64,000 bases of DNA from positions 1 to 64,000 of the forward strand of contig KV424056.1 of the NCBI GenBank assembly GCA_001632435.1, in the 5' to 3' direction. Both the position numbers and the translations under genes were made by a program. Each line of letters opens with the position of its first letter. The stretch's first letter is position 1. Origin of the DNA: Calocera cornea HHB12733 (lineage: Eukaryota > Basidiomycota > Dacrymycetes > Dacrymycetales > Dacrymycetaceae). Below the pieces are notes generated by a model. It ran no database searches, was not told where the DNA came from, and worked only from the letters and a program-made list of their open reading frames with translations. Below are positions 33,469-44,026 of the stretch, one piece after another.

Positions 33469-35526
33469 ATGCCGGCCTTCAAACAATGGATGCATAGCCG
33501 ACCTCTCGGACTCAATTGGCGGAGTGGCATTCCTTATGTTACTCTGGGTACGTAAACAGTCCCATGGCTCACGGTCCTGGATGGAAAATGTCTTCCATGC
33601 ACAGTTGTGGCTCTGGGCATCGCAGTAGACGGGCTGGTATACTCGCTGCCTGTCGCCGTGATTCCGTTCCGTACGTCAAGATGCAAACGTCATTCTGTCT
33701 GCTCTAATCCGGATCGGCAAATAGAGCTCGGGAAACTGGGCTATACCGAGCTCTCTTCCAAAACCGGATGGCTTCTTTTCGCATACGTAGGTGTCATCAA
33801 GTTCTATTAAGCCGCTTCGATCTAATTGGACCGTCCAGGCCGCCGGAGTGGTTGTTTGTGCGTGTCTGTTTTGTACCCCGATCTTTTCTTGTATTGTAGC
33901 TGAAAGTCCGGGGCATAGGCACCGCGCCCATTGCCTACGTGTCAGAGAAGTATGATGCACGCCGCCTTCCTCTCGTGTTTGCCCTTGTCGCACTGCAGGG
34001 TACGCTTCTGCAAGTTGCAGCACGCGCTTTCTGGACATGCTGACCTGCGCTTCCAGGATCCCTCATAATGTTCATGCTTGCACCGAATTATGCCTTGATG
34101 CTTCTGGCAAGGGCCCTTCAAGGAGCGGCCTCGAGTATCGTATGGACTGTTGGCATCGCGCTGGTGTCGGTAGTCTTTCACTGCACCACGTGGTTGCCTC
34201 AATATTGAACCATACTTACAGCTGCGATGTGGTCCCGACTCACCGATTAGGCCGTATGTGAACATCCTGAGCCTTTTCTATGGACTCCTGATTATACTAT
34301 AGAGCAGCTGGGCCTCGCGGTGACCGGACTGTCCCTTGGGTACAATCTCAGCTCTCGTATCTCCATCCTCTTCTTGACGCTTGTCCAGGTCGGTTGCGGG
34401 CCCCCCTCTAGGAGGAGTTCTGTATCAGAGATTTGGATTCTACGCCCCTTTTATTCTTGGTATAGCGCTGGCTGTCATTGATCTCGCTGCACGGCTTGTT
34501 GTCATTGAGCCAAAAGTGGCCAAACGATGGGTGCGTACCAGCGCAATGGGTTAGCCTCCATGCTTAACACACTCATATAGCATGAATTGCATGCAGAGGA
34601 CCGCGAGAGTAGGCAGGTTGTTCGCGACCATGTAGAATTATCTGGCGGCCCCTCAACATGTGGCGAAACTACAACCGCACTAGCTCAACAAACCCCTTCG
34701 TCGGCACGGTCGCAGCCACCCGTTGCATCATTTCGCCCTATACTCTGTATGCTATCCTCGACACTTGCATTGACAGCCTGCTTCAATACGTTTATTTATG
34801 GTTTGATATTCGGGGCTTTAGATGCGACTTTACCGCTTCGCCTGTGGGACGAGTTTGCATTCACTTCTCAGATGGTTGGTATCATCTATATCGCCGCCAT
34901 CGTTCCCACAGCCTTTTGTGAGTGCCAGTGCTGAGGGCTGAGAGGTTAAGATGTTGAAGCGCCATGACAGCAGGGCTCATTACCGGCTGGATCTGTGACA
35001 AAAAAGGATCGAAATGGGTCACTGTGTTTTTCGAGCTGGCCGCCATGCCCTGGTTTGCCCTTTTGACCCTGCCGCGATCACTGGCCTTATTTATCGCGTG
35101 TCTGGCTCTCGGATGTGAGTGCAGCAGTCATACGATCTAGCCATCCTGATGTGTCAACCTCAGGCTTCTTCGCGAGTGGCATTGTCTCTCCCGTCATGGC
35201 CGACTTTGCTGCAGTTGCTCGCAATATGGAAGGCATCGGGTATGCCCATGTTTACGGCGCATTTAATATTGCCTTCAGCATCGGTGGGCCACATTGCCAT
35301 CTGAAACCGAAACGCGCTGAGTTCGGACGTAGCTGTGGGCATCGGGCCGGTCATTGGCAGTCAAATGTATGATCACCTCGGGAATGGGTGGACGGCCGTG
35401 TGCGTTTTTTGTCTCGCCAGCATCGCCGCTGGTGTGGGACCTACTTTTTTCTTTTCTGGCAACGCATCCAAGAAAGACCACGGAACAACGAACACGCTAG
35501 AGGACGCGGCGCGACCACCAGAATAA
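33469..35526 (+). CDS. MFS transporter (vesicular amine transporter-like, SLC18 type)
   Basis: The ATG at 33469 starts MPAFKQWMHSRPLGLNWRSG; more than ten short exons end at 35526 (DAARPPE). Membrane helices visible after splicing include LVVALGIAVDGLVYSLPVAV, TGWLLFAYAAGVVV, LVFALVALQGTLLQVAAR, GSLIMFMLAPNYALMLLARA, GFYAPFILGIALAVIDLAAR, ILCMLSSTLALTACFNTFIY, MVGIIYIAAIVPTAF and VFFELAAMPWFALLTLPRSL. The A-like loop reads YVSEKYDARR, and ARALQGAAS is the usual helix-4 text. A central hydrophilic loop (HAEDRESRQVV) separates the halves. The family exports amines or drugs by proton antiport; the substrate is unknown. Frames are intact after splicing, so I see no sign of a pseudogene, although exact splice joins near 34200-34400 are uncertain. 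Confidence 0.75.
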
Positions 35527-35694
35527 CAGCAGTGGGGCGTTTCGGTCGTGGAATGGGCACTCGTACATTTAAACTAGTGGGAGCATCGTTGGCGTGGTAT
35601 ACATTGGTTCATGAGCTGTAAACTGTAGCCTAAGTGTTACAGAAGGAAGCAGGCATGCCGCCTCACCCAATCCTCTGAGTCAGGCGTGAACTCT

Positions 35695-37189
35695 CTATCG
35701 TCCCGGGTACTGGGGATAGCCAGGAACAGGGTAAGCAGCAGATTGTTGAGGTTGCTGTGCCTGCTGCTGCTGCTGCTGTTGGACTGCAGGCTGGGCTTGC
35801 TGCATATGGGCCTGCGGATGCACATGCTGTCCATAGGTGTATGGAGGAACTTGAGCATACTGAGCAGGTATGGGCTGAGCAGCGAACGTCGGATGATGAC
35901 CCTGCTCCTGATAAGCACCATGGCGTGCCATGTTAGGGTCGTTCATCGCAGCATATTGATATGGCTGGGGTGCCGCAGCGCGTGCTCCTGGAGCATTCGA
36001 GGGCTGCGGCATGTATACCGACTGACCATTCGGAAGCATGTGGAAGACGGGCGGAGGCATTACACCGACCGGAACGGGTTGAGGAACACTGGATGAATTG
36101 GGATGATGGGCAGTCGGATCAGTGAAGTAGGGATGGAAGAGGGCGTCCAGGGCATTCGGCCTAGAAGTAGGATCGAACTGGAGCAAGCGATCGATTAGGT
36201 CGCAAGCTAAGTCGACACTGAGCGTCTGATCATCCTGCGGTGACACCGAGCGCTCACCTTGAGCTGATGCACCAGGCAGAATGTTGGGCCAGGGCACTTT
36301 TGGGAAACGTGGATAGGATTTAAATTGGATATCAGGCTACCTCGATGGTCAGCAAAGTTCGGCTCATGCATAACAACGTGACTGACGGTTTCTTGGGCCA
36401 TCTTCTTGATGACTCTGTCTTCCGGGGTCCCAATAATCTTCATGATAGCCAGGAGCTGGTCGGGATTGTCTCGACCTCTGAACAGAGGCATTCCAGTAAT
36501 CATCTCCGCCATAATGCAGCCACAGGACCAGATGTCTATCGCGGCATCGTAATTGCGGGAGCCCATTAGCACATCGGGCGCTCGATACCACAAGGTTACA
36601 ACCTGGAGGAGGTAAGTATAACAAATTGACGTGCAGATGTTGACTGCTGACCTCATTAGAATAGGTATTCACGGGTACCCCATAGGCGCGCGCAAGACCG
36701 AAGTCGCCAATCTTGAGTTCGCCCTTCCTGTTGATCAGAAGATTCTGGGGCTTCAGATCGCGATGGAGGACACGGTTGTCGTGGCAGTATGCAGTTCCAC
36801 GCAGCAATTGATACATGAAGCTCCGCACAGTCGCCGGATCCAGTGCCCCACGGACCCCATGCGTGTCCATGTATCTCTTCAGATCCTGCTCGCAGTACTC
36901 GAACACCAGAATGAGTTTGTTCTCCGTATGAATAACATCATGTAGATGCAAGATGTTGGGATGATTCAGTTCTTTCATGAGCGAGATCTCTCTGATCGCC
37001 GTCGAAGGGGTGCCTTCCTCTGGATCGAGGTGGATCTCCTTGAGAGCAACAATCTCATTCGTCACTCGGGACCGGCCCTGCGAAATGCGTGAGCAAGTCG
37101 GCAACCATCATAGTCGGCAAGAGTGCGGTCACCTTATATACCGTGGCATAGGTCCCCTCTCCCAGCTTCTCTAGTTGAATGTAATTCAT
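35695..37189 (-). CDS. PHO85: PHO85-type cyclin-dependent kinase with Gln-rich tail
   Basis: The ATG at 37189 begins [20 protein letters not shown], the Gly loop. Then come VALKEIHLD (catalytic Lys), [14 protein letters not shown] (cyclin-binding helix), [12 protein letters not shown] (HRD), [10 protein letters not shown] (DFG), [18 protein letters not shown] (T-loop end, APE region) and [15 protein letters not shown]. About five introns; one falls between NEV and VTLWYRAPD. The kinase domain ends near HPYFTDP. The last 110 residues are Pro/Gln/Tyr-rich with a run of seven Gln followed by AQQPQQ, which is not typical of yeast Pho85. Pho85 kinases control phosphate response, polarity and glycogen metabolism with various Pcl cyclins. 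The stop is at 35695. Confidence 0.92.
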
Positions 37190-37448
37190 CGCTTCCGCAG
37201 ATTCGATAGCGAGATTATTGATGTGTCGCCACGCCCAGCTGAAGAGACGCGGTAGAGTTCAAGTCACGAAGAAAGGGGTTGCGCCCAATGACGCGTGCCA
37301 CGCAAGAGGCCGCCACCAGTAGTATAGTACATCCGAGGTCTACGCGCTGTGCTTGCCACTGTGCATAGGCACGGAAGCACTTCTGCCTCCGCAACTGCCT
37401 CCGTACACTCAGCTTTCCGGGTGCAGATTAGGAGGTCTGAACCCGTGA

Positions 37449-37972
37449 GAGGTGTTTCCCAGGATAGCACCCGTCCGGAGGCAGAATGACTGAGGTAGTA
37501 GCACTCCGGGTGCAGTTTCCCCAAATAGCACTTCTTGGGTTCTAAGTACACCCTATTAGTTTTCCACGAAGGCAAAGTATGCTTGAAACCCCATTATGTA
37601 GGTTAGAATGGAAGTAATTCCTTCTCCAAGGGAGCTATTTTTCAAAGTCCAACATGCACCCCATTGCATAACAGAAGCACAGGTGGCGGAACAGCTAGCA
37701 GATTTGTTTTCAATTTGGGAGAGTCAGCAGACCCTCTTTGTATGTACAACAAATGAACAGACAGTAATGCTTCGAAAAGTAACCATTTTGTGCGAGGAGA
37801 GAACATACACACTTACCAGCGAGGCTGGTTTCAAAAAATAAGTCCTTAGAAGGGCGGAGGTATCTTGGGTGCACAATGAAGAGGTAATTCCTCCGATAGC
37901 ACCTGCCCAGAGGCAGAGTGGCTCAAATAGCACTCCGGGCGCAATTTCCCAGAGTAGCACCGTTTTAGCGGG
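37449..37972 (-). mobile_element. MITE family 2, copy 1 (about 525 bp, long inverted ends)
   Basis: The outer parts form an imperfect inverted repeat of about 85 bp: GATAGCACCCGTCCGGAGGC near 37465 is matched from the right side by the reverse complement of GATAGCACCTGCCCAGAGGC near 37900. The whole segment aligns in inverse orientation with 60763-61292, about 80% by eye, including the interior (AAGTCCAACATGCACC, GAGTCAGCAGACCCTCTTTG). There is no ORF, so it looks non-autonomous. Confidence 0.65.
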
Positions 37973-38317
37973 AGAATGTCTCTCTCATGTGCACAAGATT
38001 AAGAGAGCTGTATTATGCCTCCGGTCATCTAAGGAACTTATGTTTCAAATTCATCCTCATTAAGGTGGCATATGACAATTATGTATTTTCTTACATTTCA
38101 GTCTTCAGAGGGAATGAGGAGTCATTGCCGAAAGGTCACATGAACAAATACCAATCAGCTCAGGAGACAAGCTGTTTCTGTTGTGTCCACTGCGTTCATG
38201 CAGTGCAAAGTAAGCTGGGTTTGAAAACAAGCTGCCTTTAGGGAGGAAGCAGCCCTTCCAATGCCATGTTCCTGCGGTGAATGAGGGAGATTTTGTCGCC
38301 ACCTAGATAGCAGTATC

Positions 38318-38513
38318 TTAGCGCCTTAAGAGGCGCTATTCCAGGAAATTGCGCCCGTTTGCGCCCGGAATGCTAGTTCAGTCACTCTGCCTCCGGCCAG
38401 GTGCTATTCGAGGAAATACCTCCACGACAAATGGTTTGCCCGCCCCAAAAAGTGCTATTTGAGGCAACTGCACCCAGAGTGCTACTTCAGTCTTTCCGCC
38501 TCCGGACAGGTGC
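38318..38513. mobile_element. MITE family 2 fragment (two end segments)
   Basis: Two successive segments match the terminal parts of family 2: 38318-38412 resembles the right end of the 60763 copy, and 38420-38513 is nearly identical to the reverse complement of 60784-60878 (GTGCTATTTGAGGCAACTGC, CTCCGGACAGGTGCTAC). The second segment is cut exactly where MITE family 1 copy B begins. Confidence 0.6.
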
Positions 38514-38769
38514 TACTGTATTGCACAGTGAAGGTGAGAAATAGCTCCAAGCATAGCCATAAAGTTGAAAAATAAGGGCGACGGGCCGTTACAGTTTTCA
38601 ACTTTCCCTTATGGAAAGCTCAGACCCGACGTTAGTCCAACCTTAGGTGAGCTATTAAGTGTCTGGAAGATGAAATGAGGTCCTTTGACAGCGTTACATG
38701 TTTCAATTGGACAAGTAAAAAATGGGTCCCGTTACACGTTACACTTTCATCTTCAATGAGCAGTAACTT
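38514..38769. mobile_element. MITE family 1, copy B
   Basis: It starts TACTGTATTGCACAGTGAAG and keeps the interior of copy A (GACCCGACGTTAGTCC, GAGCTATTAAGTGTCTGG, GTTACACGTTACACT). The right end is degraded (GAGCAGTAACTTA instead of GAGCAGTACAGTA). It lacks about 28 bp that contain GGAAGC in copy A. Two 18-bp core motifs (GATGCCTCCG, ATTTGCCTCCGCC) follow immediately at 38784-38815. Confidence 0.65.
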
Positions 38770-39002
38770 ACTCTAGGTATTACATGATGCCTCCGTTCGT
38801 CATTTGCCTCCGCCTACAGGCTACTTCACGCGATTTGGCGTCCACTGTTCAGTCTTCGTTCTGGTGTATCTTCTCTTCATTCGGACGACCAGCATCATCC
38901 AACCCCCTTCACCTTGCGGCTACCTTGAACAGAGGCAGAGAAAGCGAACTCTTGGATTGCTGTGTTCCCGCATCACGGGCTGTGAGGTTTCGCGCTCAAG
39001 GG

Positions 39003-39614
39003 CGCGACTCACTCTCCTCGGCTGGGGACATCTCGGCATCCCATTCGTCGAATGTAGAGGGGAAGAAGAAGCTGGCCACGTTGGTCTCGAGAGTAGGAGC
39101 GTTGGCCCAAGGGATCGAAACTCTCGCGAAAGCGGGTATGAGCGGGGGCGAGTTAACTCGACGAGGCGACTCAGTCTCAAGACTGCAGGACGAGTGCGCG
39201 AAGCTGGGTGAGATGGTGGTTGCAGCGCGCGCAAGCAGCGCGCGTCAAACTACGTTCATGGCCAACATGGACCCTGCACCGACTGCCGACAGAGTTGCAC
39301 TGCTCGGGGCAACGAACGCTCCAATAACCAGAGTGTTTGGATCTCGCCCACGGACCCCTCAGGAGACAGAGCAAACACGGCCCCTGGACGATCGCGGGGT
39401 ACTCCAGTACCAGCAGCTGCAGATTACTCAGCAAGACACTCAGCTTACTCAGCTCAGCACAATACTGCAGCGACAGATGCAGCTTGGTGTCGCGATCGGC
39501 AGTGAAATAGAGGATCAGAATCGAATGCTGGACGACCTGGCGTCGGATGTCGATCGGACTGGGGCGAAGCTGGGGAAAGCCAGGAAGCAGCTGGGCCGGC
39601 TGGAAGGGAAGTGA
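39003..39614 (+). pseudogene. 5'-truncated copy of the VAM7 gene (SNARE part without PX)
   Basis: The sequence repeats codons for about the last 203 residues of the intact VAM7 gene (52955-54022), from RDSLSSAGDIS to the stop, and lacks the PX domain. The frame remains open upstream into unrelated sequence, back to an ATG at 38784, giving a possible 276-residue chimera. Its upstream part (MMPPFVICLRLQ and on) shows no homology that I recognise and has no evident promoter. It is most simply a duplication-generated fragment. Confidence 0.8.
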
Positions 39615-39812
39615 AGAACGTTCTGGTCAGCGTGTGCAGGAGGATGCTGCAGGTAAGCGGAGCACTGACGAGTGCTGTGACTGAGAGGGATCCGCGGGAA
39701 GGGTTGTGTCCAGCACGAAGAGCAAAGATTGTTGCTACATATCCTCCATATGTGCATCAAAAGCTTCTTGCCTCATCCATGCAACCCTACTACAATAGAC
39801 ATTAACGAGTCA

Positions 39813-40455
39813 CACACCCCTTGCTTCGGAGGGTGTCTGGGTTGAGAGGTCGTACCCTGCTGTTGACCAGAGTGTTAGTAGGTCCCAAATATACGTTGAT
39901 TTTCTCCGGTCTCCATCTCAAAGGACTGGTTGCTTCGATAAGAGGATATTTCTGCTCCCGCCCGGAGGTTTGCTTCCGCCCGTAGCTTTACTTCCCCGTC
40001 CTACATTTGCATCCGTTGATTACATTTGGTTCCGCTTCTGTTTCCGCGTACCTGTTTGATTCCGTATATACGTTTGCTTCCGCTTTTGTGTTTGCTTCCG
40101 TGTCATAATCTGCTTCCGATTTACCATCTGATTCCGCTGAGCAATTTACTTCCATGCCCGGATCTGCTTCTGCTGGTTATTTGCCCCCACTAGGGAATTT
40201 ATTTCCATGCCATAATCTGTTTCCAATTGGCTAAGTTGCCCCGTTCTCCGCCTCCTTGTAGAGCAATTGTCACACAACTCGGAAGTTCTCCCATTGTGGG
40301 CCACGTGAACCACATGCTCTGCTCTTCCCGCGCTCGCGCATGCGCACACACCGTCCCTACACTCGGTGGCACGCAGAGAGGGACTCGGGAGGGGAGGCTA
40401 ACCCACTCGCGCCATTTCACCACCTTATCCTCTCGCTTCTTTACTGACCCATCCT
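39813..40455 (+). repeat. Composite array element in the left arm
   Basis: The left end CACACCCCTTGCTTCGGAGG with TCGTACCCTGCTGTTGACCA resembles 31455-31530. About 14 units of the 18-bp repeat follow at 39955-40250 (e.g. GTTTGCTTCCGCCCGTAG, GTTTGCTTCCGTGTCATA). The right module has GAGCAATTGTCAC at 40261-40273 and CCACGTGAACCACATGC at 40301-40317. The mirror copy is at 52114-52756. Confidence 0.7.
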
Positions 40456-40699
40456 TTCAAGAACAGATGGAACACTGATGAGTGCTGTGACTGACAGCAA
40501 CATACAGGTGGGATTGCATCCATTAGGGAGAGCAAAGGTGTCGCTACATATCCTGTCTCTGCGCATGTTTCCATCCTCCTTCCTCTGTGCGGCCTCCCTG
40601 CAGCCTTGCCTAGCATAGACATTGACTAAGATCCTGATGCTGGCTGTGAGTGAGTACAATCTATGGGGTAGGCTGCCTTGAGGAGGAGAACCTGAAGAC

Positions 40700-42640
40700 T
40701 GCTGCACTGAAACTGTTCCCATTGCAACTTCTGCTTATGGCTCTTCCATGCCCCCTCCTCTACAGACCTCCCAACTGTACAGGGTCAAAAACATCCCAAT
40801 AGCTCTGTGAACAAGCAGGCTTTCCTGGAGGAGCAGATGCAAAAATTGTTTGGGCACAATCTATTCTATCACAACTTTTGGTCATATCTCTGCCATGCCT
40901 GCTCCCCTGGATGTCCCTTGCTTGTGGACTTGTCAATGGAATAATATTCATGTGTGAGACAAAGGAGGACCCTTGGGGATGCCTCCCTGAAGGAGCAGGA
41001 ACTGGAAGTTGTTCTTGTCCCATCTGTTCTCTTGCAACTCTTGGCCATATCTCTTCTGTGGCTGCTTCCCTAGACATCCCCTGCTTGTTGACCATCAATG
41101 GGACCCTTATGTATATCCAGAATGCACAGGAGCCTTGGAGTTGCTTCCCTTGACAAGCAGGAGCCAAAAATTGTTCCTGTTCAAATTGTTTGGTTGCAGT
41201 TTTTAGTCATATCTCTCCCATGTAGGCTTCCCTCATAATCCCCCTGTCACATACGGTCAATGGCAAATGAATAATGTATGGGACAAAGCAGGACCTACCA
41301 GGGAACACTCATGGTGGAGCAGCAGTCAAAAGTTGCTTGGATTCAATTTGATTAAGCATAACTTTTGGTCATATATCTGCCACAAATGGAGCCTTGGTAA
41401 GGCCCCTGCTATGGACCATTGATAGGGTGTATTTGATGCATGGGAATGAGCCAGACCATTAGGGCAGCTCAAATGGTGAAGGAGCAGTCAATAGTTGGTT
41501 TCACTCTACTTGATCAAGTGCAACTTTTGGCTGTATCTCCTCCAGGGTGCATCCCCTAGAAATGCCCCTCAGACACCTCATGCATAGGGTGCATCTGATG
41601 TGTGGGAGTGAGCCGGACATTTAGAGGAGTGATTCTGGTGGAGAAGCAGCCAAGAGTTGATTGGCTCAATCTGCTCAACTGCAACATTTGGTTGTATCTC
41701 TTCCAGGGTGCATCCTGTTGTAGTGCCACTATTACACCTCATCAATGGCAGCCCTTATCTTGTGTTGGAACATGCCAGACCCGTAGTAGAGCTCACTGTA
41801 AGGTTCCCTTACTCACATTGTATCTTCTATATCCTTCTCCGGTCCCTTCCCTTTGCCTTAGTGGCTGTGACTCCCCTGCTAGGGATCTTTGCCACATCCC
41901 TCTTGCATTTGCTTCCTTATCCTTTCCCTTGTTGTACCACCACTCCTGTACTGCATCTTGACATCTTGAAATACAGAACAGTCTTAACAGTATTTGGGAG
42001 CGACACTATCTGGATTGGGTCATCAGTGAGGACTGTTTCAGTGGTCCTTTCACTCACCTGTGGAGCAACAGCCAAAAGTAGCTTTCGGTGAAGTGAATCA
42101 TGTGCAACTCTTGGTCATATCTCTCACAGATGCAAAACCCTGGAAAGGCCCCTGTTATGGACCATCAATGGGATGTAGTTGATGCGTGAGATTGAGCTGG
42201 ACCCATGTGGGGAGCTTAAAGGTGGTGGAGCAGTCAAAAGTTGCTTCAACTCGATTGTATCAAGTGCACCTTTTGGTCATATCTCCCTGAGGAAGAAACC
42301 CCTGGTAGCACCCCCAATACACCTCATCAATGGTGCCCTTATCCTGTGTGGAAACAAGCTGGACCCCCAGGAAAGCTCAAGTGGTGGAGGGGCAGTCAAA
42401 AGTTGCTTTGACTCAGTGCAACTTTTGTTCATATCTCTGCCACAAGATCTTCTTCCCCAGTGACTCCACCCACATGTACACTCAAAACTCTCAAGCGATA
42501 ATACTCTGAGCAAGTAGAGCCCAGTGTGCATCTCAATTGGTGGAGGAGCAGCAGTCAAAGGTTGCTTTAGTACAATCTGCGCAAGTGCAAATGTGGGCCA
42601 TATCGCTTCCACAAGCAGCCTTCCCTTGTCTACTACCAAT
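40700..42640 (+). repeat. Degenerate tandem array, about 160-bp unit, left arm
   Basis: The phrase GCAACTTTTGGTCATATCTCT recurs in degraded form near 40876, 41034, 41200, 41357, 41525, 41690, 42105, 42270, 42420 and 42590, i.e. every 150-173 bp apart from one gap filled by a solo LTR. Each unit also carries GGAGCAGTCAAAAGTTG about 20-25 bp before it, so CAAAAGTTG and CAACTTTTG form a hairpin-like dyad in each unit. Other shared text includes TATGGACCATCAATGG. No frame is conserved. Confidence 0.75.
41797..42052 (+). mobile_element. Solo LTR (256 bp) with perfect 5-bp target duplication
   Basis: It begins TGTAAGGTTCCC and ends GTGGTCCTTTCA. The flanking 5-mers are identical: CTCAC at 41792-41796 and CTCAC at 42053-42057. 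The 3' 120 bp (ACAGAACAGTCTTAACAGTA, TCAGTGAGGACTG) are related to the LTRs of the full-length element, but this LTR is shorter. It interrupts the 160-bp tandem array. A mirror copy lies in the right arm. Confidence 0.85.
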
Positions 42641-42907
42641 TCTTCCTTCTACTTTCTACCCATGCCTTCATATGCTGTGCACCCTTCCTTGACTTTAGTG
42701 GTGTTGTATACCCCCTTGGTCACGTGACTCACACGCCTACCTCTTGCCCAATCCTTTCTCATGTTGTCCCTATCTGTTTCCTTTGTTGTACCTTCATCTC
42801 TAGTACTGTACTTCAGACCTCTGGCAATACAGAACTGTCTTAACAGTACTTTGGAGTCCTACCAGAAACAGGATCAATCAGTGAGGACCTCAGCAGGGGT
42901 CCTCTCA
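42627..42907 (+). mobile_element. 5' LTR of the older, truncated Ty3/Gypsy element
   Basis: Its end (CAGAACTGTCTTAACAGTAC, TCAGTGAGGACC, GGTCCTCTCA) is related to the LTRs at 44027 and 49235, and it is followed by the same leader text (CTTTTTTACTGTTATCTCTG) and then by gag. The left boundary is approximate. The inner border of the inverted repeat (42901) falls six bases before its end. Confidence 0.65.
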
Positions 42908-43189
42908 CTTTTTTACTGTTATCTCTGCTCTGTCCTCTGACATCTGAAGAGTCTCAGCAACACAGCAAATTTTCCTGCATTCTCCAGCAACAATACACCA
43001 CGCTGGATCTGCTCTCCTACTTAGCCTCTCCACTCTCCCCACTTGCAACATCAACTCCCCTTGCTCTGTCTCCCACCAGTGACAGCAGCCAGGACCCTCT
43101 TGATCTCCTGCACGCTCCCACCACCTCTGCAAGCAGGATCAACATCATCCATCCCCCCTTGCCAACACTCTCAGCAAGTAGCTCAGAGA

Positions 43190-44026
43190 TGGGTTTGGAT
43201 AGTGTGTCTCTGTTGGATAGCAGAGAGCCAGAGGATGTGAAGGAATGGGTTGGGTTGATGGAGTTGTGGTTGGAGGCAAAGGAGGTGGATGATGCCAAGC
43301 AGGTGCTGAAGGCACAGGCCGGTCTCAGGGAGCCTGGCCTTGTTGCTTGGTATTGCTTGGAGAAGCCCACCACCAGGCTATGACCTTTGCCAACTGGGAC
43401 AAGGAGCTCATTGCCTATGCCACGCCCACCAACTACCTCAATGATCTGCTGGATGACCTGCGTACTTGCAAGCAGTCCAGCACCCAAGATGTGGACACAT
43501 ACAGCCATGATCTTCATTCTGACAACAACCACCTTGACTCAGCCAACAGGCTGAAAAGTGACCAGCTCTGCACCATCATCCGGTCTGGAGTGAAGGAGGA
43601 TCTTTGTGGTTGCCTGCACTTGGATCCTACCCTTTGTGCTACTGCCACCGTCAAGGACCTTGCTTCTGGCCTTGCCAAACTTGAAGAAGCCCTCAACCTG
43701 GACAACAAGAGGTTCAAGGCTGCATGCAACCTCCCACCACTAGAAGAAGGAACAGAAGCACACCAGACCACTAACACTCCAGTCCAGACACACCCCAACC
43801 CCCATAACACTCATGGTTCCACCCCTACAGCATCCACTGCATCTTTCCCCTCCAAGCTAACTGAGCTGGAGTGCAAGTATCTCACCACTTTTGATGGCTG
43901 CAACAAGTGTTGCAAGATCAGGACTGGTGGGCCTCATGCCAACTGCAATTTTGCAACGGCTGAGGAGGCAAAGGAGGTGGCAAGGAAGGCTGCAGAGTGG
44001 GATGCCCGTGGTCAACCTCAGCCAGC
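43190..44026 (+). pseudogene. Truncated gag of the older Ty3/Gypsy element
   Basis: Two frames carry gag text similar to the gag of the downstream element: MGLDSVSLLDSREPEDVKEW in one frame up to about 43380, then a frameshift, then AMTFANWDKELIAYATPTNY to DARGQPQPA. It keeps the zinc-knuckle-like CNKCCKIRTGGPHANC. It is cut at 44026 by the 5' LTR of the full-length element at the same point where the other gag continues DARGQPQSSKK, so the full-length element is inserted in this gag. Nothing of its pol remains here. Confidence 0.8.

Larger units (their letters stand above)
39003..42901. repeat. Left arm of the 3.9-kb inverted repeat
   Basis: Every position x in 39003-42901 that I compared is the complement of position 92569 minus x in 49668-53566, with no indel or substitution noticed. 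The outer border is sharp (CGCGACTCAC is shared; the next base differs), as is the inner one (CAGCAGGGGTC is shared). The arm contains a partial VAM7 copy, an 18-bp array, a tandem array of about 160-bp units, a solo LTR and most of an older LTR. Confidence 0.9.

Noticed and set aside
40700..42727. Several open frames of 65-144 codons inside the inverted-repeat arms
   Set aside because: Each appears twice only because the arms are mirror copies. They lie in satellite and LTR sequence and have no conserved domain.
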